The notes under the pieces: model-generated
What the model saw: the letters and a program-made list of their open reading frames with translations, nothing else
Databases searched by the model: none
Told to the model about the DNA's origin: nothing
Source: Picosynechococcus sp. PCC 7003
GTDB lineage: Bacteria > Cyanobacteriota > Cyanobacteriia > Cyanobacteriales > MRBY01
Reading direction: 5' to 3'
NCBI RefSeq assembly: GCF_001693255.1
Contig: NZ_CP016476.1
Location: 62,001 to 126,000, forward strand
DNA length: 64,000 nucleotides
Made by a program: the position numbers and the translations under genes
In this document: positions 33,173 to 42,393 of the stretch, one piece after another
Position numbering within the stretch: position 1 is the first letter of the stretch
Layout: the number at the start of each line of letters is the position of its first letter

Positions 33173-36100
33173 ATGTTGTCATCAGTTTTCAATACATGTA
33201 TTCCTCGCCCTGAGATTGTATCTGGTGATTTATCCTTTGATTTGTTTGCCGCGAAGCTTCGTTTAGTCGTAGAAGGAAAAGCCCCAAGTCTTTATCAAAA
33301 TCCGCTGCAGTTTTTTGCCAATACCTTTGTCACAGATGGGCTGAGAGAATTAATTCAAGAAGTTTTCGGTCGCCTCACAGGTAATAATATCGGTGCTCCA
33401 GTGGTTCGGTTGGAAACCAGTTTTGGTGGTGGAAAAACCCATGATGAAATTGCGCTCTGGCACATTGCTAAACAAGGGCGATCGCTTTTGGGAGACGATG
33501 AACGGTTCAGTGAAGTATTAGAGTTAATCCCAGAAGGTTCAATCCAGGTGGCGGCTGTAGATGGCCGTGATCTCAGTCCAGAAGAAGGGGTTTACCATCC
33601 GGAAACAGGAATCACCACAAAAACCATTTGGGGCGAGATTGCTTATCAAGTCAGGGGGGTTGAAGGATATCAACTCCTTAAAGGATCCGATGAATCTGGT
33701 ATTAGTCCGGGTACAGCAGTCTTGGAAAGGCTAATCAAGGATCAACCCACCCTCATCATTCTGGATGAAATAGCCCGATATCTCAGCGCCGCGAAGGCGA
33801 AACGGATTGGTGACAGTAACCTAGCCAAACAGATTGTTGCCTTTTTATTTTCTTTGATGGACTGTGCGGCATCCTGCAATAACCTAGTATTTGTTTATTC
33901 ATTAGCGTCTAGTGCCGATACCTTTGCCGACGAAACCGCAGACCTACAGCGGGAATTACGTAGTGCTTCGGCAAGACAAGAAAGAATCCTCCGACCCAGT
34001 AATGACGTTGAAATCTACAACATCGTTAAGCAGCGGATGTTTGACAGCATTAGTGAGGAGGCAGCCCAGAAAACTGCGGATACTTACTTTGATGCTTATC
34101 GATCTAGTCGCAGCGATCTACCGGATGGTTGCAAAGACCTCAGTTATCGGGAGGCGATCGCCAATAGTTATCCTTTCCATCCTGAGTTGTTTAATCTTCT
34201 CACGAAAAAAATTGCTTCTATTCCAGAATTTCAGCGCACCCGTGGGGCATTACGCTTATTTGCACGGCTTGTACAATACCTCTGGCAGGATCAATCGGAA
34301 CATCTCTTCCTTATTCATCCTCACCATTTGCCCATTGGTATCCACGCGGAGATGACCACAGAACTCACTTCCCGCCTGGATCGCTCCCTGATGGACTTGG
34401 CCGTAAAAGCAGATATCCATAACGACACAGGCACTACCGCCCACGCCCAAGTTCAAGACCAAGAATGGCGAGATATGGGCAAACCTCCTTTTTCCACATG
34501 GATCGCCAGAACGATTTTTCTCCACTCCCTCACCCAAGGAATTACCGCTGGAATTCGTCGATCAGAATTGAATTTATCGTTGCTCACTCCCTATGTGGAG
34601 ATTGGCTTTGCAGAACGAGCCATTAGTAATTTGCTGGCGGTTGCTTGGCACTTAGACTTTGATGCAGTAACCAACATCTATCAGTTTAAAGAAGAGCCAT
34701 CGATCAATAAAATCATTGCCCAAGAGAAAGAACAGGTCGGTGTGGGTGTCGCAAAAGAGGAGTTACGACAGCGACGGGATAGCATCTTCCAGAGGCGCTT
34801 CTTTGATTGTGTCGCCGATCCAGAAGGGCCCCATGATGTTGATGACCGCGCTGACAGCATTGTTCTTTGTTTAATTGATTTCAATGAAGCTCAAATTCAG
34901 AACTCAACGGATTCTGCCCCAGCAATAGTCGAGCAAATTTTTGAGAATACCGGGGAGGCCGGGAAATTTAGGATCTTCAAAAATCGTTTACTTTTTTTGA
35001 TGGCGAATGAACAGGGGCTAGAGCGTGCTCTAAATTTGACAAGGGAATATCTTGCTGTTAAAGCCCTCCGTAGTAGTCCTCGCCGTTTAGAGGAATTGTC
35101 CGAAACGCAACAAAAGGAACTCAAAACAAGGGAAGGAGAGCTTGATCTTGCAGTACGAGTTGCCCTGACAAATACCTATCGTCATTTGTTTTATCCCAAC
35201 CCAGATCCGGTCAAAGCACCCAAAGGGTTGATGCACTACACTTTACCTTCCCAAGATTCCAGCACTGTCAAAGGGAGAAACAATCAACAGGAAGTTATCC
35301 TCAAGGTACTCAAGGATTGCAGTAAAGTCCGGGCGGATGAGGCACCTCCTTTTGCGCCTGCTTATATTCTCCAAAAGGTTTGGCCCGCAGGGATTGATAA
35401 TTGGACGGTGAAAGCGATGCGGGAAGCCTTTGCGAAAAATATCAACCTCAATATGTTCTTGGAAGGAGAACTCAGTAAGCTGCGAGATACGATTCGGACT
35501 GGGGTAGAGCAAGAGCAATGGGATCTCAAATTTGGGCAGCAGGTCTTTATTGCCCCCCTAGCCCCTCAATCTGGGGGGAACCAGTTACCCAACATCGAGT
35601 TTTCAGAAAGGCTGGAAATTTACCGTCGAGGCATTCTTAAACCGCCGGAACCCAAGGAGATTGAGTTTGATGCCCAGGTTTTACCAGGTCATGAGACGGA
35701 AAAAACAGTACGGTTACGCTGGCGAGCCAAAGGGGCGATCGCCACTGCACTTTATCGAGAAAATGAACTGGTTCGCGATGATTACCCACCATCGGGCAAT
35801 GAGGAATTAACCATTACAACAACGACAACATTTAGGGTGGTCGCGGATTATGGTGAAGAAGGAACTGAAGAAATTACTCGCAGTGCATCTATTGCGAAAC
35901 CTTCAGGGGGTAGCGGAGGTGGTATTCCTCCGATTATTTTCCCTCCACTCCGACCTACAGAAATTACCAAGGAAGGTTCACCGAATAAGGTGTTTACGGA
36001 ATTGTCGGATCAGGTTACGGATAGTAAAGTCACAACAATTTCAGCGGTAGAGATTACAGTCGATACAATTCAGGACTACCGCAAGCTAGGGACAGCCATT

Positions 36101-36400
36101 CCGTTGTTCGCCCGCCATAAGCCCCAAATCGTGCAGAGCGTTACTTTACAGAGCAACGGGCAGTTTACACGGCTGGAATACCAAGGGGACTTGCGGGGCT
36201 ATCAAGGCTTTTCAGCGCCGTTAAATATGCTTTTTAATGCCCCTGAAGTTCAAGGAAATGCCATGCTGAAAATTCAGATCGAGTTTGGGCAGCCTCTATC
36301 AGCGACAGAGGGAATTCTCGATGAATTTAAGGGAATACTCAGTCGCAACCCAGTGGAGCGACTAGGACTATGCGTGAAAGTTGGGTACGAGGATAGTTAA
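33173..36400 (+). CDS. DUF499 AAA+ ATPase of a methyltransferase-helicase defence locus
   Basis: The 1075-residue protein belongs to the DUF499 ATPases. 'FVTDGLRELIQEVFGRL' is followed by an unusual Walker A 'ETSFGGGKTH' (81-90) and Walker B 'TLIILDEIARYL' (D198/E199). The middle part contains 'GALRLFARLVQYLW', and the C-terminal ~250 residues are beta-rich after a Gly/Ser linker ('SGGSGGGIPP'). DUF499 genes cluster with DUF1156 methyltransferases and SNF2/PLD helicases, both present downstream here, in predicted anti-phage loci. It is likely the ATP-dependent control subunit. A small accessory gene follows 4 bases after its stop. Confidence 0.88.
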   Translation: MLSSVFNTCIPRPEIVSGDLSFDLFAAKLRLVVEGKAPSLYQNPLQFFANTFVTDGLRELIQEVFGRLTGNNIGAPVVRLETSFGGGKTHDEIALWHIAKQGRSLLGDDERFSEVLELIPEGSIQVAAVDGRDLSPEEGVYHPETGITTKTIWGEIAYQVRGVEGYQLLKGSDESGISPGTAVLERLIKDQPTLIILDEIARYLSAAKAKRIGDSNLAKQIVAFLFSLMDCAASCNNLVFVYSLASSADTFADETADLQRELRSASARQERILRPSNDVEIYNIVKQRMFDSISEEAAQKTADTYFDAYRSSRSDLPDGCKDLSYREAIANSYPFHPELFNLLTKKIASIPEFQRTRGALRLFARLVQYLWQDQSEHLFLIHPHHLPIGIHAEMTTELTSRLDRSLMDLAVKADIHNDTGTTAHAQVQDQEWRDMGKPPFSTWIARTIFLHSLTQGITAGIRRSELNLSLLTPYVEIGFAERAISNLLAVAWHLDFDAVTNIYQFKEEPSINKIIAQEKEQVGVGVAKEELRQRRDSIFQRRFFDCVADPEGPHDVDDRADSIVLCLIDFNEAQIQNSTDSAPAIVEQIFENTGEAGKFRIFKNRLLFLMANEQGLERALNLTREYLAVKALRSSPRRLEELSETQQKELKTREGELDLAVRVALTNTYRHLFYPNPDPVKAPKGLMHYTLPSQDSSTVKGRNNQQEVILKVLKDCSKVRADEAPPFAPAYILQKVWPAGIDNWTVKAMREAFAKNINLNMFLEGELSKLRDTIRTGVEQEQWDLKFGQQVFIAPLAPQSGGNQLPNIEFSERLEIYRRGILKPPEPKEIEFDAQVLPGHETEKTVRLRWRAKGAIATALYRENELVRDDYPPSGNEELTITTTTTFRVVADYGEEGTEEITRSASIAKPSGGSGGGIPPIIFPPLRPTEITKEGSPNKVFTELSDQVTDSKVTTISAVEITVDTIQDYRKLGTAIPLFARHKPQIVQSVTLQSNGQFTRLEYQGDLRGYQGFSAPLNMLFNAPEVQGNAMLKIQIEFGQPLSATEGILDEFKGILSRNPVERLGLCVKVGYEDS

Positions 36401-36404
36401 AAGA

Positions 36405-36833
36405 ATGCAGGAATTTCAACTACGGGTTGTACCGTTAAAAAATAATGAATTTGCCCTAGAGCTATTCCAATGCGCCTATAAAAAAGCAGGAGAGAAGAAG
36501 CGTCCACCAGCAAAAAAAATAGGACGTTTAAAAGGTAACCCTCTCATTTTGGCGCGGCAAGCGGTTTATGACTCCCTCAAGCAAAATCAATATGATCCTA
36601 AATCCCTAAGTTATAAGCGCCAAACGCCCTATGTCCTAGATGAAACTTCTGGGGTAAATCTCGCTGTCCTTTTTCAAGCGCTCAAACGCCTCAGTAAGCC
36701 AGAACGCATCGCCAATATTACCCAAGGGGTACGCTCAATGAGTAATGAGGAAGCCCATTATTGGTTTGCCAAGATGAGCAATGGTCACAACCGATCTGCC
36801 CAAAAAGCGATTAGAGTATTACTAGATGATTAG
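36405..36833 (+). CDS. small accessory protein of the DUF499 locus
   Basis: From ATG 36405 this is 142 residues: 'MQEFQLRVVPLKNNEFALELFQCAYKKAGEKKRPPAKKIGRLKGNPLIL...' with a helical C-terminus ending 'GHNRSAQKAIRVLLDD'. It is basic, so nucleic-acid contact is plausible. I do not recognise a catalytic motif. It lies directly after the DUF499 gene, in the place where a short conserved gene is usual in such loci. A longer TTG start overlapping the previous gene is possible. Confidence 0.65.
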   Translation: MQEFQLRVVPLKNNEFALELFQCAYKKAGEKKRPPAKKIGRLKGNPLILARQAVYDSLKQNQYDPKSLSYKRQTPYVLDETSGVNLAVLFQALKRLSKPERIANITQGVRSMSNEEAHYWFAKMSNGHNRSAQKAIRVLLDD

Positions 36834-36853
36834 TGTGTTGTCGAGGTAAGCAG

Positions 36854-37072
36854 ATGGCAGTCACGATGAAAGCAAAGGGCAAAATCGAGAATGGTCGGCT
36901 TGTCCTTGATCCTGATACAGCAGTTTTTCCTTTGGATGGAGAAGTAGAAGTCACTGTCACTCTTCAGGAAAAAGCTCCGTTTAATGCTACCGAAACAGAG
37001 CTAATTTGGGAGGCGTATCTCGCGTCTGAGGCGGAACGGGAAGAGGTTTATCAACGGCTTGCGAATGTCTAG
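36854..37072 (+). CDS. AF2212/DUF104-like antitoxin, orphan
   Basis: From ATG 36854 this is 72 residues: 'MAVTMKAKGKIENGRLVLDPDTAVFPLDGEVEVTVTLQ' resembles the beta-rich antitoxins of the AF2212 type that pair with PIN toxins. A helical tail follows. No PIN gene comes next; instead a DUF433 antitoxin follows after 32 bases. It seems to be a lone antitoxin inserted in the defence locus. Confidence 0.55.
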   Translation: MAVTMKAKGKIENGRLVLDPDTAVFPLDGEVEVTVTLQEKAPFNATETELIWEAYLASEAEREEVYQRLANV

Positions 37073-37104
37073 ATTTATCAAAAAGATTCTTTTGGTTACT
37101 CGTC

Positions 37105-37410
37105 ATGAACGCTAAATTAGTGGATTCTGTGGTTTCTATTATTGATGCTCTTGATAATGAAGATTATGTTCTTTTACAGGAGCGTTTAAAGAATAAATTA
37201 ATCCAGAAAACGGAAGGGGTTTGTCATGGTTATGCTCGTATTCGGCAAACTAGGGTTCCCGTCTGGACGATTATTTCTTTTTTAAAACAAGGGGCAAATT
37301 CTGATGAAATTTTAGAAAATTATCCGATGCTCACTTGGTTAGATATTACAGCGGCTCAAAGTTATTATAAGGATCATCAAACTGAAATTGATCAAATTAT
37401 TGCGGCATAA
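37105..37410 (+). CDS. DUF433 antitoxin, orphan
   Basis: The 101-residue protein has the DUF433 pattern in its second half: 'GVCHGYARIRQTRVPVWTIISFLKQGANSDEILENYPMLTWLDITAAQSYYKDH'. DUF433 proteins are antitoxins to DUF5615 PIN-like toxins, normally encoded immediately downstream. Here the stop is followed directly by a palindromic repeat segment, so the toxin gene is missing. Overproduction of an antitoxin alone would be harmless. Confidence 0.8.
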   Translation: MNAKLVDSVVSIIDALDNEDYVLLQERLKNKLIQKTEGVCHGYARIRQTRVPVWTIISFLKQGANSDEILENYPMLTWLDITAAQSYYKDHQTEIDQIIAA

Positions 37411-37531
37411 ACAGCCCCTAAATCCCCAATTTGGGGACTTTCTACTGGTGTGCTGATAGGCGATCGCCTTTATCTTCTCTCTTGTTCCCCCGATTCGGGG
37501 GCTAGGGGGCAATACAACCCAAGGTAAACAT
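37411..37531 (+). repeat. CCCCTAAATCCCC palindromic repeat with HIP1, unit A
   Basis: The segment contains 'CCCCTAAATCCCC', 'GGGGACTTTCTACTGGTG', a HIP1 octamer and 'CCCCCGATTCGGGGGCTAG'. It is the same repeat family as at 37894-38045, 40917-41490 and inside the gene at 43744. It fills the gap between the DUF433 and DUF559 genes. Confidence 0.8.
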
Positions 37532-37897
37532 ATGCGATATCGAAGAATACGCGGCACAACTCCCGAAATTGAAGCCGCAGCCCGTCGCCTCCGAGCCAAT
37601 CTTACGCCCGCAGAAGCAACACTCTGGGAAGCTCTCAAAGGTAAACAACTTGATGGATTCAAATTTCGCTGTCAACATCCTGTAGAACAATTCATCCTCG
37701 ATTTTTATTGTCCTAGCTATAAGCTGGTGGTTGAGATAGATGGTGAAATTCATCGCGATCGCCAAGAATACGATCAAGCCCGCACTGAAAAACTAGAGAC
37801 ATTAGGTTATCGAGTGATTCGCTTTAGCAACGATGAAGTCATCCATAATTTAGGTGATGTTTTGGAGCGTATCAGAGCGCAATTGAGAAGCCCCTAG
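37532..37897 (+). CDS. DUF559 endonuclease-like protein
   Basis: The 121-residue protein is a Vsr-like DUF559 nuclease domain: 'LRANLTPAEATLWEALKGKQLDGFKFRCQHPVEQFILDFYCPSYKLVVEIDGEIH', with the catalytic Asp in 'ILDFYC', 'EIDG' and a basic C-terminus 'LGYRVIRFSNDEV'. Family members are common in cyanobacteria next to repeats and their role is uncertain. It is flanked on both sides by the same palindromic repeats, which suggests that the gene and repeats moved together. Confidence 0.85.
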   Translation: MRYRRIRGTTPEIEAAARRLRANLTPAEATLWEALKGKQLDGFKFRCQHPVEQFILDFYCPSYKLVVEIDGEIHRDRQEYDQARTEKLETLGYRVIRFSNDEVIHNLGDVLERIRAQLRSP

Positions 37898-38045
37898 CCC
37901 CTAAATCCCCGTTCCGGGGACTTTCTACTGGTGGGATAGATAATCTTTTATTCCCCCAATATTGGGGGTTGGGGGGCATATTCCCCCGATTCGGGGGTTA
38001 GGGGACTTATTCCCCCCAAATTGGGGGGTTAGGGGGCTATCATGA
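37894..38045 (+). repeat. palindromic repeat cluster, unit B
   Basis: At least three GGGGG/CCCCC hairpins follow one another here ('CCCCGTTCCGGGG', 'CCCCCAATATTGGGGG', 'CCCCCGATTCGGGGG', 'CCCCCCAAATTGGGGGG'). Together they fill the gap up to the DUF1156 gene. The family also occurs at 37411 and 40917. Confidence 0.8.
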
Positions 38046-38073
38046 GGGAATACCCGCGCTAATTTGACACTCT

Positions 38074-40917
38074 ATGACCACGCCCCAACGTAAATCCGTT
38101 TTCATCGAAAAAATCTTCCCTGTAAATCTCCTCAATCAGCAGGTCTACTTTGAAAATGGCGGTAATCCCTTCAAAGGTCTCCATCGGTGGTACTCCCGCA
38201 AACCTCTTTCCTTTAGTCGCGCCTCCGTGTTGGGTTCTCTGCTGCCTGCGGATGTGACCATGGAGGAATTTGAGTATTTGCTCGGTCTGGACAAACCCAG
38301 AAACAATGAATCCGAACTAGAACGGGACGATCGCCACCAAAGAACTCGCCTCTATAAAACGCCGCCATCCCCTGAGCGGGTCAAGCAGGTGCAAGCTCTC
38401 TGTGAAGCCCAATGGGGTGACAAAACTCCGGCGGTGTTGGATGCCTTTGCGGGGGGGGGTTCGATTCCCTTTGAGGCGGCGCGGTATGGCTTGCGGGTGT
38501 TTGCGTCGGATCTCAATCCCGTGGCGGTGGTGACGATGAAAGCGGCGATCGCCTTTCCCTTAGAGTTTGGGGCGGAATTGCAGCAGGATATTGATCGCTG
38601 GGTGCAATGGGTTGGTGAACAGGCGGAGGCTCGCTTAAACGAGTTTTTTCCTGCCCCCGAAGGTGAAACGATTCAGAATTATCTCTGGGCGCATACGGTG
38701 CAATGTCCTCACTGTGAATCGACTGTGCCGCTTAGTCCGAATTGGTGGCTTTATAAACGTCCTGAAAAGCAAAATTTACATAAATGGTGTGCGGTTAAAC
38801 CTGTGCCGAATCTTGCTGAAAAACGGGTTGATTTTGAATTGATTAAGGGCAAAAAGGGTAAAGGTAATACGATTCAAACACCCGATGGTGATTTTGATCC
38901 AAATGATTTTGCTACGATTGGGCGCGGTGTTGGCAAATGTCCAAATTGTAATGAAGTAATTGAAGATCAAGTTATTAAAAATCAAGCGACTAATGGCGGT
39001 TTAGGTCATCAACTCTATGCAGTTGCTTTCAGAAAAGGTAAAGGTAGTTTGGAGTTTAGAATCGCACAGTCAGAAGATTTTTATGGAATTCAATTAGCTA
39101 AAAAGAAACTCAAAGAAATTGAAAGCTCGAATAAAAGTTATTTGATTCCAGATTTAGAAATCCCATATGGACATATGACCCATGAAAGAAATGCAACAGT
39201 TGATTTTGGTTTAGGTAATTGGAAAAACTTTTTTAATCCTAGACAGCTTTTAACGTTGGTGACTTATGTTGAGATTATCAATGAAGCGAAAGAAAACATA
39301 AGGGCAAAGTTAGGCGAAGAAAAAACCTCGGCGATCACCACTTATTTAGCTTTAGTTTTAGATCGATGTGTTGATTTAAACTCTCGCCTATCCAATTGGG
39401 TTCCGGGAATGGGTAGTGCTGCAAGAGCATCAGCGTCTCATGCACTAAACTTGATGTGGAGTTATCCTGAATTTCAAGGATATCAAAAACTATGGTCGCA
39501 AATGTCCAAATTTGCAGATGCTTATATAGAACTTTGTGAATTACTTGGTACAAAAATAGATTCATCTAGTCTAAACCTAGAAACCCATACCGAAAAAAGC
39601 TTTTATATTGAATCTATCTCCGCCGATAGCCTGTATCATTTGGCAAATCAAAGTATTGATGCAGTCATTACTGATCCGCCCTATTACGGAACAATTCAAT
39701 ATGCTGAAATGTCTGATTTCTTTTACGTGTGGCAAAAGCGCATCTTAGGCGATATCTTCCCCGAACTCTATTACACCGAACTCACCGACAAAGACCGCGA
39801 AGCCGTCGCCAACCCGTCCCGCTTTCGGAACATGGGAACCAGCCCCAAAGACCTCGCCGATCAAGACTACGAAGCCAAAATGCAAATGGCATTCAGCGAA
39901 TATTACCGCGTGCTAAAAAATGACGGCGTAATGACCGTGCAATTTAACCACAAAGACTCTGGCGCATGGGATGTCCTCGCCCAATCCCTAATTACCGCCG
40001 GATTTGAGATCACCGCAAGCTGGGCAGTCAGCACCGAAAACCCAATTAACCTGCACCAAGCCCAGAAAAACAGCGTATCCAGCACCGTCCTCTTAGTTTG
40101 CCGCAAACGCGACCCCAACAGCGGATCAGCATGGTGGGATGACCTCCGCCCCGAACTCGCCCGACTCGTAGAAGAACGCGCCCCCGACTTTGAAGCCAAC
40201 GACATCACAGGCATTGACTTGTATTTAAGCGCCTTTGGCCCCGCCCTGAACGTCTTTAGCCGCGCCTGGCCCGTGCTAGATAGTTCCGGTCAAGAAATGC
40301 GCCCCGAAGTAGCCTTTGAAGAAGCCCGCAAAGCCATTTCCCATTACCGCCTAAATAAACTCCTGAACCAAGAAACCAGCGGCTTTGATGCCCTGACCCA
40401 GTGGTATATCCTCGCTTGGGACACCTTCCAAGCCCGTCAATTCCCCTTCGATGATGCCCGACAATTGGCACTGGCTGTCGGTGGTTTCGATATCACCAAA
40501 GATCTCAAAGGCGAACACAAACTCATTAACGCCAAGAGCGGTAACTGTGAACTACTCACCCCGACCCAACGTCTGAAAAAACGCGCCTTTTCCGTCAGTC
40601 CGGCAGACTTTAGTTTCACTTCGGCGATCGATGCCCTCCATGCCGTCATAGCGATTTATCAAGAAGAACAGGCGATCGAACCCGTGCGGCAATTCATCAA
40701 AAAGACCGAACTCCTCGCTAATGACCAATTCATGAAAGCGTGGGAAGTAGCATTACGGGCAATCCCCCACATCCGCGACGAGAAAAAACGCATCCCAGAG
40801 GAGAAAGCATTGGCGGATCTCTGGTTGGCGATCGATGAGATCAAGGCGAAAGTGCGTTATGTCACCCCAGAGGATGAGGAGGGCAGTGGGCAGGCGGTTC
40901 AGGGGAGTTTGTTTTAA
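38074..40917 (+). CDS. DUF1156 adenine-type DNA methyltransferase with zinc ribbons
   Basis: This 947-residue methyltransferase starts with DUF1156, 'FIEKIFPVNLLNQQVYFENGGNPFKGLHRWYSRKPLSFSRA'. The SAM-binding motif 'VLDAFAGGGSIPFEAARYG' begins at D123, and the catalytic 'ITDPPYYGTIQYAEMSDFFYVW' has DPPYY at 534-538. Two CxxC pairs in the middle ('CPHC', 'CPNC') suggest a zinc ribbon. This matches COG1743 enzymes predicted to methylate host DNA in defence loci with DUF499 ATPases and PLD/SNF2 helicases. Loss of it while the rest stayed active would be expected to harm the host. Confidence 0.9.
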   Translation: MTTPQRKSVFIEKIFPVNLLNQQVYFENGGNPFKGLHRWYSRKPLSFSRASVLGSLLPADVTMEEFEYLLGLDKPRNNESELERDDRHQRTRLYKTPPSPERVKQVQALCEAQWGDKTPAVLDAFAGGGSIPFEAARYGLRVFASDLNPVAVVTMKAAIAFPLEFGAELQQDIDRWVQWVGEQAEARLNEFFPAPEGETIQNYLWAHTVQCPHCESTVPLSPNWWLYKRPEKQNLHKWCAVKPVPNLAEKRVDFELIKGKKGKGNTIQTPDGDFDPNDFATIGRGVGKCPNCNEVIEDQVIKNQATNGGLGHQLYAVAFRKGKGSLEFRIAQSEDFYGIQLAKKKLKEIESSNKSYLIPDLEIPYGHMTHERNATVDFGLGNWKNFFNPRQLLTLVTYVEIINEAKENIRAKLGEEKTSAITTYLALVLDRCVDLNSRLSNWVPGMGSAARASASHALNLMWSYPEFQGYQKLWSQMSKFADAYIELCELLGTKIDSSSLNLETHTEKSFYIESISADSLYHLANQSIDAVITDPPYYGTIQYAEMSDFFYVWQKRILGDIFPELYYTELTDKDREAVANPSRFRNMGTSPKDLADQDYEAKMQMAFSEYYRVLKNDGVMTVQFNHKDSGAWDVLAQSLITAGFEITASWAVSTENPINLHQAQKNSVSSTVLLVCRKRDPNSGSAWWDDLRPELARLVEERAPDFEANDITGIDLYLSAFGPALNVFSRAWPVLDSSGQEMRPEVAFEEARKAISHYRLNKLLNQETSGFDALTQWYILAWDTFQARQFPFDDARQLALAVGGFDITKDLKGEHKLINAKSGNCELLTPTQRLKKRAFSVSPADFSFTSAIDALHAVIAIYQEEQAIEPVRQFIKKTELLANDQFMKAWEVALRAIPHIRDEKKRIPEEKALADLWLAIDEIKAKVRYVTPEDEEGSGQAVQGSLF

Positions 40918-41490
40918 GCCCCTGAGAAGCCCCTAAATCCCCATTCTGGGGACTTTCTGCTGGTGTGTTGCCCCTAAATCCCCATTCTGGGGACTTTCTA
41001 CTGGTGGGGTGGATAGATCGGCGATCGCTCTTCTGTATTTCTTCGCTTCTCCCCAATTTGGGGGGCTAGGGGGGCAAGAAACGCCCCTAAATCCCCATTC
41101 TGGGGACTTTCTACTGGTGGGGTGGATAGATCGGCGATCGCTCTTCTGTGTTTCTTCGGTTCTCCCCAATTTGGGGGCTAGGGGGACATAATGACCCTAA
41201 ATCCCCATTCTGGGGACTTTCTACTAGTGGGGTGGATAGATCGGCGATCGCTCTTCTGTGTTTCTTCGGTTCTCCCCAATTTGGGGGCTAGGGGGACATA
41301 ATGACCCTAAATCCCCATTCTGGGGACTTTCTACTGGTGGGGTGGATAGATCGGCGATCGCCCTTCTGTATTTTTCCGGTTCCCCCATTTTGGGGGCTAG
41401 GGGGCAAAGTTCCCCCCAATTTGGGGGGCTAGGGGGGCAAAAAGCTCCTAAATCCCCATTCTGGGGACTTTCTACTGGTGGGGTGGATAG
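40917..41490 (+). repeat. tandem ~110-bp palindromic repeats with HIP1
   Basis: Repeat units start with CCCTAAATCCCCATTCTGGG at about 40930, 40971, 41084, 41194, 41304 and 41444. The three central units are spaced exactly 110 bp. Each full unit holds two short hairpins (CCCCATTCTGGGG, CCCCAATTTGGGG) and a GCGATCGC or GCGATCGCTC. All six reading frames across the unit stay open in places, which produces spurious frames. There is no unique spacer between units, so it is not a CRISPR array. The gap contains no gene. Confidence 0.88.
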
Positions 41491-41550
41491 GTTAAAAAGG
41501 TGGAAGGACATTACAGGCGATGCAAATACTATGAACCTAAGAACTTAATT

Positions 41551-41937
41551 ATGCTGACAACCTACATTAAACCCATCCGTACAGAATCAGACTACGAGGA
41601 AGCATTAAGCAGAATTGAAATGCTGATGGAAGCAGAACCAAATACACCTGAATTTGATGAATTAGAAGTCCTGACTACCCTCGTCGAAGCCTATGAAGCC
41701 AAAGAATATAGAATAGATGCACCAACGGCGATCACTGCAATCAAGTTCCGCATGGAGCAACAAGGTCTTAATCAACAAGATTTAGTTCCTTACATTGGTA
41801 GTAAGTCGAAAGTTTCTGAAGTCTTATCAGGAAAACGAGAACTAAGTAAAAACATGATTCAGGCTTTGCATAAAGGCTTAAACATTCCCCTAGAGTCTCT
41901 TTTTCAAGAACCACTAAAGTACAGGTTTCATCCCTAG
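41551..41937 (+). CDS. higA: HigA-type antitoxin, apparently orphan
   Basis: From ATG 41551 this is 128 residues: 'MLTTYIKPIRTESDYEEALSRIEMLMEAEPNTPEFDELEVLTTLVEAYEAKEY', then an XRE helix-turn-helix, 'IKFRMEQQGLNQQDLVPYIGSKSKVSEVLSGKRELSKNMIQALHKGL'. This is the HigA antitoxin of HigBA modules, in which the HigB RNase precedes HigA. No HigB frame is visible upstream, where the tandem repeats end instead. The antitoxin is therefore probably alone. Confidence 0.85.
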   Translation: MLTTYIKPIRTESDYEEALSRIEMLMEAEPNTPEFDELEVLTTLVEAYEAKEYRIDAPTAITAIKFRMEQQGLNQQDLVPYIGSKSKVSEVLSGKRELSKNMIQALHKGLNIPLESLFQEPLKYRFHP

Positions 41938-41971
41938 AACAGGACTATGATTATAGCCAAATTGAATAACA

Positions 41972-42343
41972 ATGGCAGCGAAAGACAAATTCCATGAAGC
42001 CGTAAAAATGGATAAATTAAGCCACTATCGCCAAATCATCCAAGATATGCTCAATGAGAAAGCTCAAATTAAACCTATCGGTGGTGAAATTGAAGTGGAG
42101 ACTATTTTCGATGAAAAAAATGACCGCTATCTCTTAGTTCATCTCGGTTGGAATGACCAACAGCGAATCTACTCCTGTGTACTTCACTTAGAGATTCAAG
42201 AACAAAAAATTTGGATACAAAACAACCAAACCGACCAATCAATCTCAGAAGAACTTCTCGAAAAAGGCGTTCCTAAAACAGACATTATTTCAGGCTTACA
42301 ACCTGCTTATATCAGAGAATATTTAACTTTAAACTCTGCTTAG
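41972..42343 (+). CDS. xisI: XisI with the first residues of XisH fused in front
   Basis: The first 12 residues, 'MAAKDKFHEAVK', match the conserved start of XisH. Residue 13 onward, 'MDKLSHYRQIIQDMLNEKAQIKPIGGEIEVETIFDEKNDRYLLVHLGW', is a complete XisI. XisH and XisI are normally adjacent genes, first known as excision-control factors of the fdxN element. An in-frame deletion of nearly all of xisH seems to have joined them. Translation could start at either ATG (41972 or 42008). Function without XisH is doubtful. Confidence 0.85.
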   Translation: MAAKDKFHEAVKMDKLSHYRQIIQDMLNEKAQIKPIGGEIEVETIFDEKNDRYLLVHLGWNDQQRIYSCVLHLEIQEQKIWIQNNQTDQSISEELLEKGVPKTDIISGLQPAYIREYLTLNSA

Positions 42344-42393
42344 ATATCTGAATAGAATTGTTTTTTCATCGTCATACATTAGAGGTCATAAAC

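Noticed and set aside
40917-41490. Regular repeats that could be taken for a CRISPR array
   Set aside because: The whole 110-bp unit is repeated, with no unique spacers and with long hairpins and HIP1 sites, so it is a tandem interspersed repeat and not CRISPR.
41009-41548. Open frames of 60-96 codons within the tandem repeats
   Set aside because: They are periodic translations of the repeat unit (PHSGDFLLV...) on both strands and show no gene-like signals.
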